Source: Pelomyxa schiedti (Eukaryota > Evosea > Pelobiontida > Pelomyxidae). Taken from it: a stretch of DNA of 64,000 bases. The position numbers were made by a program, and so were the translations under genes. Positions 12,613-22,683 of this stretch are shown here, in pieces (position 1 is the stretch's first letter; each line of letters begins with the position of its first letter). The stretch covers positions 1-64,000 of the forward strand of contig JAHLWZ010000797.1 of assembly GCA_020536535.1 (NCBI GenBank). Direction: 5' to 3'. The notes under the pieces were generated by a model. It worked only from the letters and a program-made list of their open reading frames with translations, was not told the origin of the DNA and made no database searches.

Positions 12613-13072
12613 TGGAAAAAAAAAACCTTTTTTTTTTTACAAGGTTGTTGTATTGAAGGCTGCAATGAATGGCGTGACATCCACATTTATTACTCACAGG
12701 ATAATAGATATATAATAGATATTCTCGATGTCAACATCTGCACTCCATACTTACCTGTTCCAGGCAAAAAAAGTTCTATTTCTATCCATACCACTAACAA
12801 TTCAATTCGAGTCAATCAACCCTCCCACGCACCCAAAACGTACCACCAATACTAGCCGAACGTCGTTCACCACGAAACACCGCACCACCGCGCGAACTGG
12901 AACTTCGAAATAGGAAAACAACTTGAATCTCGTTCTATTTTCTATTCGTTAGAGCAGTATGAAGAACGGAATGCAAGACACAATTCTTTTCATCGTTCGA
13001 TAAAATGGAAATAAGGTGTAGACTGGCTATGACATGTTTTGTGTCAAAAACAAGTGAGTGATTGCCCTTGGG
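12613..13072. other. Intergenic stretch, no gene supported
   Basis: AT-rich sequence between the small locus and the next minus-strand gene. It has T/A homopolymers near 12615-12640, a TATA-like ATAGATATATAATAGATAT block around 12702-12720, and only short unconvincing ORFs. If the minus-strand mini-exons described for the neighbouring locus are real, their promoter would lie here. Confidence 0.4.
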
Positions 13073-13415
13073 TCACAGTCCACTTGTTCTTGTCAATACA
13101 ACATTACTTGTCACCAAGATGTTTTTTCTTGATTCTTTGGGCAGAGGGGCATCAGCAACAACAGTTTTTGTGCAAACAATGTGCTTGCTGTTTCCTTGTT
13201 GAAATATAACAAAACCAACCTTGTTTCAACCAGCCAAACCGGGACCCAGAAAATCCCTGTGTGAGTCCCAAATAATTTAATAACACAACTTCAGCTGGAC
13301 TGAGTCCCAAGGGAGGTGGGCCTGCCTGTTCGAACAATGCACGCCACTTTCGTAGTCTCTCATAGGCACGGTTTCCTACGTAGGAAACCAAAAAAATGTT
13401 TTCGTGTGAAAGCAT
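13073..13415 (-). CDS. Small protein of unknown function, two exons
   Basis: From ATG 13415 the first exon encodes MLSHENIFLVSYVGN, RAYERLRKWRALFEQAG and PPPLGLSPAEVVLLNYLGL. A 43-nt GT-AG intron (gttgaa to aaacag) joins in phase to an exon encoding KHIVCTKTVVADAPLPKE and ILVTSNVVLTRTSGL, giving about 99 aa. The in-frame splice and lack of low complexity argue that it is real. I recognise no domain; the amphipathic, Arg-rich N-terminal half may be helical. It follows the 3' end of the giant surface-protein gene by about 75 bp on the same strand. Confidence 0.45.
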
Positions 13416-13488
13416 AAACAGTACAAAAGCGGGTCTGCCTTCTTTTTTTTATGCACCCACACTCGTGTTTGAGTATGGAATTATGGTG

Positions 13489-16400
13489 TTACAGTAGAGT
13501 GATGACGATAAGGGAGAAGAGTATAATAGCAGCGTGAGCAGTTACTTGGCTGGTTCCACTCACTGAGAAACTGTCTTCAACACTTGAGGGTTCCGCGGAT
13601 TCTTCAGTACTGCTTTCTTTTTCTGAGCTGCTTTCTTTTTCTGAGCTGCTTTCTTTCTCTGAGCTACTTTGTTTAACTGGGCTGCTTTCTTCTGCTGGGC
13701 TGCTTTCTTCCACCGGGCTACTTTCTTCCTCCTGTGATTGTCAATTAGAAAAGACAAAGAAGCGGAGAACTAACCTTGGAAGAGTACGACGACAAGGAGT
13801 GCAAAAGGGAGGAGTCACTCACACCGGCTGAGTGGGATGAAAACTCCGAGATAGCGGAACTAGAGCGAGAAGAAGATGAACTGGACTCAGATACGGAGGA
13901 AGACTCTGATGAAGATAGGGAGTGAGAGGACTCAGAAGATGATGATAATGAAATGCTGCTCGAACTTTGTGAAGAACTGCTCAAACTTTGCGAGGAACTG
14001 CTCGAACTGTAGGAAGAGCTCTCTGAAGAGGAAGAAGATTCCGAAGAAGATAAGGATACTGAGGAAGAAACTGAAGAGGAGCTTGAGTGTGACAATGAAG
14101 AGCTGGAATGGGAAGATGACGATTCAGAAGAGGACGAAACAAGGCCGCACTCGTGATTGCCTCCCATGTTGTCAAGACCGTCTGGACAAGGAGTACACCC
14201 ACGTGTTGCATTCATGGCGTCCCCGCCATAGCCACGGGCACAGTAGCAGTACGTTGATGCGTTAGTCGATATTGAGTTGGGTGGACATTGTGTGCAAGTA
14301 ACGGCCTGATACACAGAGTAAGTCCCAGCGAGACATCCTGTGCAGTTGGAACTGTCATTGGTAGATTTGTAGTAGCCACCTGGACACGACAAGCAATATC
14401 CAGCGTTTTTCTGTGTTCCCGCCAGGCATATGCATTCAGTGGCACCATAGCTGAGTGTGGTTGTGTTCCCTGGACAGGATACACATTCAGCATCCCCTTG
14501 GCTGGATTTGTAGGTACCCTGCACGCAGGCAATACAAGAGGACCCACCATGACCTGCGTTGCAAAGGCACGTAGTATGATTAACCGTTACCGTAGAGTTG
14601 GGTTTACAAGGTGCACAGGGCTTGTTACTAGTGTCGGATTTGAAGTCGTTGTTTATACAAAGAGTGCACGTGGAAGTCGAGGCATCCCCGCCATAGCCCG
14701 GAAGACACAGACACGAGCTGATTGATAGCTGTCCATTAGACAGTGTCGTGGAATGGTTTGTGCAAGGGGTGCATTCTTTGTTGGAGGTTGTATTTTTGTA
14801 CGTTCCAACAGCGCACAGTACACAGGTGTCCTTGCTTAGTGTGAACTGTGGGAGACACAAGCATTGGGCAGAGGAATTACTGCCCATACTGAGTGTGGTG
14901 GCATTAGGGGGGCAGGGTGTGCAGGATTTGTTGGAGATATCTTCTTTATAAGTGCCAAAAGTGCAAGGTGAACACCCAAGATCAAGGTTAAAGTTTGTAT
15001 AACCGGGTATACAAGAAAACTGTGTGAGAGAAGTCGCTCCTTCAACTTCCGTTGTGGTGAATGGAGGTCCACTTATGCAAAGTGAGTTCCCACTTGGTTT
15101 ATAGGTACCACGTGGACAGATTGTGCAAGAGCCACCAGTGGAGTTAGCAAATCCTCCATAGCCAGCTAAGCACTGACATTGAGTAACATTAGTGCTAGCT
15201 ATGGCAGCTGTAGTGGCGTTGGGTACGCACCTGGAGCAATTGGTATTTGATATATTTGGCTTGTAAAAACCAAGTTGGCAGGCACTACAATTCCCAGATG
15301 CAGCATTACCCTCATAACCAGGCAGGCAAGTGCACTCGTTCCGTGTGATCGAGCCAATGGCACCTCGATTTGTGCTGTTGGGAACGCATCCGATACACGC
15401 TGTATTGCCTCTTTGATCCTTGAATGTGTCAGATGGGCACGATGTGCACGAGCCATTTTTCTCCCAAGTGGAACCATAATATCCAAAGCCCTCCACACAC
15501 TTGCAGTCGGATTTGCTCTCTGCTGCACCTTTCGCGGTAGTAGAGTTCGCAGGACAGCTTTGACAGAGGGAATTTGAAATGGTATCTTTATATTCACGCC
15601 CACCACACGGCTGGCATGAGTCAGTTGTTTGATTCGCAAAACCGCCATATCCTTTGGAGCATTTACAGTCCTGAATTGTTATTGATGCAGTTTTATTAAG
15701 GTTTGTGGAGTGGTCTGCACAAGACAGACAATTCTCATTAGCATCTTCCTCCTTGTACTTATCAGCGGTACACGCTGTGCAAAGTCCCGCAGAAGCATTG
15801 CCTCCATAGCCTTTGACACAATTACATGAAGAGATAGATTTCTGTCCTTTTAGCCCTTTTGTTGTTGAGTGGAGGGTGCAGTTTTTGCAGTCTGCATTGT
15901 TCCACTGGTCTTTATAGGTATCACAACCGCACGCCGAGCAGCTTCCAGTCGCTGCATTGCCTCCGTTACCTTCATTGCATTTGCAATCGGCCCTATCTAT
16001 CGAGCCTTGCTTTTTATTGGAAGAATTTGATGGGCATGCATCACAGACTGCGTTGGCGATTTTTGCTTTATATGTGTCAAAATCGCAAAGGTGACAACTA
16101 CCAGATGTTGAGTTTGCGTAACCATAGAATCCAGCCTTGCATTTGCACTCTGTTACGTCCGTAGAGCCGGTCTTATTTGTGGTAGAATTTCCACAGCACC
16201 AGGAGCAAACAGTGTTATTTATAGTATCCTTATAGTACTCTGCAAGACACTCGGTACATCCAAGGGAACTCGACGCATTCCCTGAGAAACCCTTAATACA
16301 CATGCAAAACATACTGCTGTTTGCCCCGGTTACAGAATTAGTGGAGGCATGAGGGAGACAATGGGTGCAATTGATATTGGCAAATTCTGGTTTATAGGTA

Positions 16401-19400
16401 TCAGCAGGACAAGCAGAACAATTTACCCCTAGGTCAGCACGTCCCTGGTAGCCAGGAAGGCACATACAAGCAGTAATCGAAGTTTTCGCGGTGCCATTTG
16501 TCGAGGATTTTACGGGGCATTGATGGCAGTCCAAGAGATTGGCGTACTCTGGTTTGTACGTCCCTGCACCACAAGCGGTACAGTACGGGAGAGTAGTCTT
16601 TCCAGCATCGCCGCGGTATCCTGGGAAACACTTACATGCTGACTGGAGAGTATTACCCCAGGTCCCATTAGTCCCAGCACGCTGGCCGGCCCAAATACAA
16701 CCCGCGCAAGCACCGTTAGCATTTTTTGTCTTGTAGGTATCAGGTATACAAGGATCACAGCGGCCTGAAGCCGCAGAAGCGTTGCCACTGTAGCCGGCAA
16801 GACACAAACATTCTGATATGGTACTAGCTGTCGTACTTGTGGTAGTTGAATTACCAGTACAAGAAGAGCATGCGAAGTTCCCTGCAGCCTTGTATTTTCC
16901 CTTTCCACAGACAACGCACTTGGTTGGAGGGGCCGTATCGTTGTATCGCCCGGCATTACACGAACAGTTGTATTTGCTTGGGTTTGCTGATGGACTCGTC
17001 GAATACGTCGGACAGGGTGTGCATGTTGCCGCGTTCCCGTTCGCGTCCTTGTAGAAATTAGCCGGGCAAGGAACGCAGCTACTTGTTACAGCACTACCGT
17101 TGTACCCCTTGATGCAGATGCACGTAGCATTGGAAACAGCAGCAGCAGGACCAGTAGCATTGCCAACACAAGGGATGCAAAGAGAGACGGGCCCATTGGC
17201 AAGACCGGTCTTGAATGTTCCAGCAGTACAGGGTGAGCATTTTTGAGAAGCATTTGCAAAACCATAAAAGCCGCCACTGCATTTGCAGGATGTTACACTT
17301 GTAGATGCCACAGCAATAGTAGAGGCATTGAGAGTGCATGACGTACATGAGATACCATTACCAGTGCAGTTCTTATATGTGCCAGTTCCGCAAGCAGTGC
17401 ACACTGATGTGGCTGCGTTGCCAGTGTAACCCAAATCACATAGGCAAGCAGTAATGGAGGTACTTCCTTTTTTAGCCGTTACAGAATTCGCTGTGCACGC
17501 CACACAAGCGGTATCCGACAAATTGTTCTTATAAGTATTGAAGGCACACTGATCACAAACGAGCCCAGATGCTGCAAACCCTGGATTGCAGAGGCATTGG
17601 GCGGAGGAAGTAGAGGTTTTAGCTGTAGTATTGCTGTTATTTTTACAGGCAACACAAGTGCTGTTGAGATTTGTTGACCACTTGGAATACCCACATTCTA
17701 CACATCCACTGGGCACAGCTGATTTAGTCGGAGTGGCGCCTGTATAACCCGCTTTGCATCTGCAGTCATTAGAGCAATAATGCCAACTATTGGCGGGGCA
17801 TGTAGATGTGCAATTGGACAAGTATTTGTCAGTAGGACATAGGCAACCGCCATTCAAATCCGTAGGATAACCGCCAAACTGACAATTTGAACCACAAGTC
17901 CTGTTTGAGCATGAGTGAAATCAGCGAAACACTACAAAACAGTACATTGCTTTGCAACTGCACTTCCCGGAAGCACGCGAGCAAACTCCCGTACCACTAT
18001 TGCATGTGCCGTCAGTGCCACACTTGGTTGCGCATGTCGAATCGCCATAGCCTGAATAGCAGTGACAAGCCTTATCATCACTACAAAGTCCTTGTTGACA
18101 AGAACAAATCTCAAGCTTTCCGTTGAAAGTTCGCTGTGCATGGTGAATTTGGAATTTTCTGTGAAAAAGTAACACACAAACAACGAGGAGGATTGCCCTG
18201 TGTAACCACTTGCGTGAATCTTAGATCCGTCAACAACGACAGCAGTCGTCCACTCGGTGGTTGCGGTTGTCAACTGTCCCGCAGATAAACAAGTCCCATC
18301 TGTGCTGAGTACCAAAATGCCAGTGTCAGTGGCGTCAGCATACCTGAAGTTGAATATTAAAACTATTTTTGTTCGGCAAAAAACCTACAAGGTTGTCGAG
18401 CAAATAGAAAGTTTGGCAGTAAATGGAAAGGCAGCATAGATTGTGGAACCTGTGACGAGAGATAAAGCAAAAGCTGTCTCACCCCAAATGTAATTTGCCT
18501 GATAATTATTAACGGACTTTCTATCACCACAACAATGCCCTTTATTTTTATTGTCTTTGGAGTACATACCGACGACACAAGGGGGGGTAGTATGTAGGAC
18601 TCGTCAAAGGATTTTGCCCAACTACAAGTAAGGACATATGTTGTGGTAGTCCCAGTTATTTTAGCCAAAAATAGGGCCTCGGTTGTAGTCGTAAGCTGAG
18701 TACCACAGACAGTGGTTGTTCCATTAAAGCGCCCAAATATGTAGTAGCTGTAGCTGGACAATGTTAGGGACAGAGCCCCTACTTCTGCGTGGTCAGCAGT
18801 TGTCTTGGGGGCGAGTACAACAAGTGTGGTAGAAACAGCACCAGTGCTGGGATCTAATTTTCAGAGTTGGAAACCTCCAGCCACAGATGATATACCTATG
18901 ACATAGACTGAACTCGTAGTTGGAGTAGACACAGAAACTATTGGGTAATAGGTACCCCCGGTAGTCTTTTGAATTCCAATAGAGCGTACAATGCCGAGAG
19001 TGGTACCAAGTTTTACATGCCATGCTACATTCTGGCCCACAATTTTCATAAGCCAAGCCTAAACCTCTTATGTTAATAGGGATCTAAAAGAGTCACGAAA
19101 AACTGACATCTCTGCTGCTGGAAGAGATATTTAAATTAGTAACGTCATATTTCGCATAGAAAGGATTGGCGGCGATGGATACAAAATAGCCCCCCCAATA
19201 GAGTGTACTGGAAGATGCCTAATGAGAAGTTTGAACTTGGGGAAAAACGGCCAAGGGAACCTCATAGGCACAAGCAGTGGGTGCAATCCCTGATGTAGGA
19301 GTACTCTTTGATACTTGAACCCAGGAAACAGCACCAGCCGCGGTAACACGCATAACAAAAGGCATGCCCCAAGTACTTGTTCCTATATCATAAGAAACCG

Positions 19401-20099
19401 TATAGTCTCCAAAGTAGGTCGGGCCACTTACAAGTCCAACAACAAAAACGCCCGAATTGAACTTAATTAAAGAAAACCACAAGGAAAGAAACAAATTAAA
19501 AGGTAATGAAAGGATATTCTCCAGCATTGCACACTGCACACATTTGAGCTCGAAAAAAACTAGTCGTGGCCCCTGTGGAGGTAACCCTTACCACCCACTC
19601 GTAGGCAGTGCCATTGGGATAAAGCTTCCCAACATACCCTGTCTGGGTGGCAACTGTCGAGACCTGATTTTGTTTGGTATGGAAGAAGCAATAAAGTCCG
19701 TCAAACCTGAGAAATTTGTACGTTGTTTGGGAAAGTCCATGACGCTCCCCCAGCAGCCCCAGTGAGTGTACCAATAGTGTAAATCTATGGAAAGTGAGAC
19801 GGGATGGCAGTTTATAAGCTGGTTATTAGAAAAAAAGAAAAGTTTCGTAGGTTATATTAACAGGCACAAAATACCGATCCTCCAGACATAACAGCAGTTT
19901 GACCCAATAAGGGATTTCCAGTTCCTCCCACCGCCCCCAGTCCCGGTGACTGGTCCCACGTGGTTTGAAACAGTCTATCCAAACCCACCGCGCTTTTGCA
20001 TCCCAGTGACACAATAAATATTACAACAGCCAACAACGAGAACGCGCTCGACGACGGCGAGTGCCGAACTTGTCCTCCGTTACGAAGGTTGTGGTGCAT
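13489..20099 (-). CDS. Giant GPI-anchored-type surface protein: beta-propeller-like repeats plus about 22 Cys-rich (GCC2/GCC3, ephrin-receptor-like) repeats
   Basis: ATG 20099 opens a signal-peptide-like segment (SLLAVVIFIVSLG). Short exons between 20000 and 18200 encode repeats with the feel of SBBP/beta-propeller blades (GYVGKLYPNGTAYEWV; SGVFVVGLVSGPTYFGDY; YYIFGRFNGTTTVCGTQL). An EGF/DSL-like Cys segment follows (CSCQQGLCSDDKACHC, about 18120-17950). One huge exon (about 17890-13783) holds about 22 tandem units of roughly 50 residues of the form CxxCxxxxYKxxxxNxxCxxCxxNSTT...CxCxxGYxGNA, like the GCC2/GCC3 or ephrin-receptor-like Cys-rich domain. A Ser/Glu stalk follows, and after one more in-phase intron, (SSSEKE) repeats and a hydrophobic GPI-signal-like tail ITLL. 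Predicted role is adhesion, sensing or a surface coat. The individual N-terminal exon borders are approximate. Confidence 0.8.
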
Positions 20100-20340
20100 T
20101 TGTTTGTCGCCTTGTATGTATCGTGTTTTGTCGTGTTTCCGGTGCGGTGTATGGTGTAGGATGGTAACGATGATTTGTTGTTGTTTTTGATTTTTGGTAC
20201 AGCGGCGGTTTGTTCCGAGAATTCTATACTTGGATTAGATCTACGAACGCCGATGCCACCGGCAGTTGCTTTGTTTTTGCACTGAACTCGGGTTGATCTT
20301 GTGGAAGGATGCGGAACAAACGCACAGAGGTTTTTTGTTA

Positions 20341-21502
20341 CTACAAATCACCACTGTTTTCTGATAGGCCACTCTGGGGTTCAGTGGGATTTGTTGGTTC
20401 ACAAAGAGGTGTGGGAAATGGAGGAGGTTGTTTTGATTGTATTGTAGCACCCTTCTCCCATATAACTTTATAGTTCATATCTGACGCGTACATTTCCAGG
20501 TCATAAGCGAACCGCTTTGTGTAGCCCAAGTTCACAGTCACAGAGTCTTCTGACCTATTTATAATATTTTGTTTGTCATTCTAAGTGCGGCATTTCGCGA
20601 ACTGTTCGTACGTGTATAGAGCAATGTATGGCAAGAGGGTCTCCACAGGTACTTCTACATCAAAGGCAAAGCCAAGGAAGTATCCATTGCGTGTGTAAAA
20701 TATTTTGTGTTCTCTGAGGTCAAGACCGCATCCAACTATATGTCCATATCCAAAGACGGGGCCCCATCTTCTTCCCCATGACTGCTCATGAAAAGTTCGC
20801 CCATCATCCCCGTGGTATCTGTGGCTGCATAAGCAAAATCAAAGGGGGGAAAAAAGAGGAATTTTCAACCCATAGCTATCAGAATACCACCCTGGGTGGT
20901 AGTATGTGTTGGGTGCGTGTGTGGATCCTTATGAAGTCTTAGAAGAAAAAAAAAAAAAAAACCCAAAGAGGGGCAAACCATAACCGATGCCAACAGTACA
21001 GTGTGGCATACTGTTAATCAAAACCTCAAAATAACATAAAGCATAGGGAGGAAGAGGAACAGGCATGAGAGGTAGAATGGACGTTATAACACCAGAGTGG
21101 TAGCCAGACTGCCTAGTGACTTCTTTGTACGCAAAATCATACAGTCCAAAACTGTCACCTCCCTCTTTAGGAACATATACGACATTGTCATTAGTCTCCA
21201 GAGGTGAAGCTGTTCCCTTTTTTTTTTTGTTATTAGATGTTTTCAGGGTCTGGGTACTACTTTGGTGAAAAAGGGCGATGAACCAAGCCCAGAGAGCCAC
21301 GAGGAATCGACAAGGGCACCTACCCATTGTTAACCGACTAGTTTCGTGTGAGTGCATAGAAAAGAACGTGCAACCAACCACTCATAAACAGTTGCCGCCA
21401 GCGCCGACACACCATCGACACCCTGTGTAGATCTCTAAGTCCGAGGTACCTACATATTTCCGGCAACACATTGAATAGCGTATCTTCCACAACCGTAGCC
21501 AT
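20341..21502 (-). CDS. F-box and SPRY domain protein (FBXO45-like architecture)
   Basis: The first exon from ATG 21502 gives an F-box: LFNVLPEICRYLGLRDLHRVSMVCRRWRQLF in its first 45 residues (quoted here as overlapping motif text no longer than needed: LPEICRYLGLRDLHR, VCRRWRQLF). Later exons encode a SPRY fold: YFEVLINSMPHCTVGIGYG (about 20960-21040), then HGDDGRTFHEQSWGRRWGP and VGCGLDLREHKIFYTRNGYF (about 20650-20810), and a final exon VNLGYTKRFAYDLEMYA with a Pro/Thr-rich end. F-box proteins recruit substrates to SCF ubiquitin ligases, and SPRY modules bind the substrate. An SCF substrate receptor is therefore the likely role; the target is unknown. Exon 1/2 borders are uncertain. Confidence 0.72.
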
Positions 21503-22046
21503 CCCTTCACAAAAAAGAATGATTATCACGAAACGAGTTCGGGGAAAATTTCGAATGGCTTGAAAGGAAAATCACCGCCCATTGATCCAGATATGCTTTA
21601 TTTGGAAAAAATAAATAACACCAGCGGAGGTAGATTGGGTTTGGATAGTGACCACCACACTGTGAGGTGTGCTGGGGTGTTGATGGTTGTGGTTTTACTT
21701 GTGAAGTAAGGGAGAAAGAAGCCCGAATACAAACACAAGAGTTTATAATTTATTACTTTAGCTTTTGCTGGAGCACTACAATGGTGTTGTTCCCGCCTTT
21801 TCAAGGCACCATAATCAGCTCTAGGTGTCGCCTGAATCTCCCTCATCCTTCGCGTTCTATTTTTACACGCAGATACTTTTAGTTTCATCATCAAAAACCT
21901 CTTATCATAGGACTGCTCCAATGAACTCTGTCTGCATATATGAGAGGTAGTTTGTTGCGGATTCGAACCCACAGGTTTGTCCCTTTTCCCCAGATGTCAA
22001 ACAACCATCAACGAAGATACAAAAAAGCCTCCTAACCAGAACCGCG
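21503..22046. other. Unassigned stretch upstream of the F-box gene
   Basis: No gene is firmly supported. A minus-strand ORF (21972-21598) with an Arg/Lys-rich middle and a possible GTAATA donor at about 21750 may be an exon or 5' sequence. A GGTTCGAATCC-like box lies near 21961 on the minus strand, but no tRNA fold could be drawn around it. Confidence 0.35.
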
Positions 22047-22292
22047 ATGGACGGTGACGACGAGCATTGCGTGACGATGGGGCGGGGCGTGGTGCCGCTG
22101 GAGCGGCGGCGCCGTGCGCTGTCCGAGATGGGGCGCAACGTGGGGCTCGTGGTCGCGTTCGCGGCGGTCCTCACCGCGGCGCCGTGGGTACTGCGGCGGG
22201 CCCCGCTATGCGCCTCGCGCCGCGCCGCTGGGATCGCTGCGATGGTCGCGGGTGTGTTTGACGGCGCGTGGCGGGCCATCACCAGGACGTGA
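22047..22292 (+). CDS. Small GC-rich membrane protein, unknown function
   Basis: An 81-codon ORF from ATG 22047 in strongly GC-rich sequence, the composition seen for 5' exons of other genes here. A short acidic start (MDGDDEH) leads to a basic segment PLERRRRALSEMG, then a hydrophobic helix NVGLVVAFAAVLTAAPWVL and a second weaker one. The acidic-basic-TM order is loosely reminiscent of small outer-mitochondrial-membrane proteins such as TOM22, but this is only a resemblance. It could also be the first exon of a longer gene. Confidence 0.4.
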   Translation: MDGDDEHCVTMGRGVVPLERRRRALSEMGRNVGLVVAFAAVLTAAPWVLRRAPLCASRRAAGIAAMVAGVFDGAWRAITRT

Positions 22293-22307
22293 CCGCACTC
22301 CCCGTTA

Positions 22308-22643
22308 TTAAGGATCCTTATTGGGCTGTCTGCTGAGCGGTATTCTCTTGTTGGGTGAGAAATACAAAACACAAAGCACATACTGTCTGTTCTCTATGTA
22401 ACCTATGACGCAGGAAACTGGCACATGCAACAAAAACCAAAGACAATGTAAAAGCCATACCAAAAAAATACCGAGAACAAAAAAAATGCCAAACAAGTAG
22501 TATTCGTTGTGGTTGGTGTCGTACGAACCTTGAGGTGTACTTTGGGGATAGACAAAAAAAGGAAATGTTCTATTGATTCTTACAGGGGCCGTGCCAATTT
22601 GGTTTTTTTGGGTGGTTTTTATTTTTATTACAATGAAACACAT
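22308..22643 (-). CDS. Hypothetical small protein with hydrophobic segment
   Basis: A 111-codon ORF beginning at ATG 22643, about 40 bp beyond the formin stop and on the same strand. The middle has YPQSTPQGSYDTNHNEYYL followed by a long hydrophobic run (FGIFFVLGIFLVWLLHCLWFLL), then a basic Pro-containing end. A single-TM protein or a read-through 3' UTR of the formin is possible; no family recognised. Confidence 0.3.
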   Translation of the reverse strand: MCFIVIKIKTTQKNQIGTAPVRINRTFPFFVYPQSTPQGSYDTNHNEYYLFGIFFVLGIFLVWLLHCLWFLLHVPVSCVIGYIENRQYVLCVLYFSPNKRIPLSRQPNKDP

Positions 22644-22683
22644 GCTGTTCAGTTAAGATTTTCCTGGTGCCGCTTTTTCCACG

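Noticed and set aside
13581-13735. CRISPR-like array from regularly spaced ttctttttctgagctgc units
   Set aside because: The units are in-frame Ser-Glu-Lys codon repeats of the surface-protein stalk with no distinct spacers.
13876-17060. Plus-strand ORFs opposite the giant surface protein
   Set aside because: Shadows of the Cys/Ser-rich coding strand; the minus-strand frame is continuous for over 1300 codons.
21940-22040. tRNA gene on the minus strand suggested by GGTTCGAATCC
   Set aside because: No matching acceptor stem, A box or standard 7-nt T loop could be paired; the T-stem only forms with an 8-nt loop.
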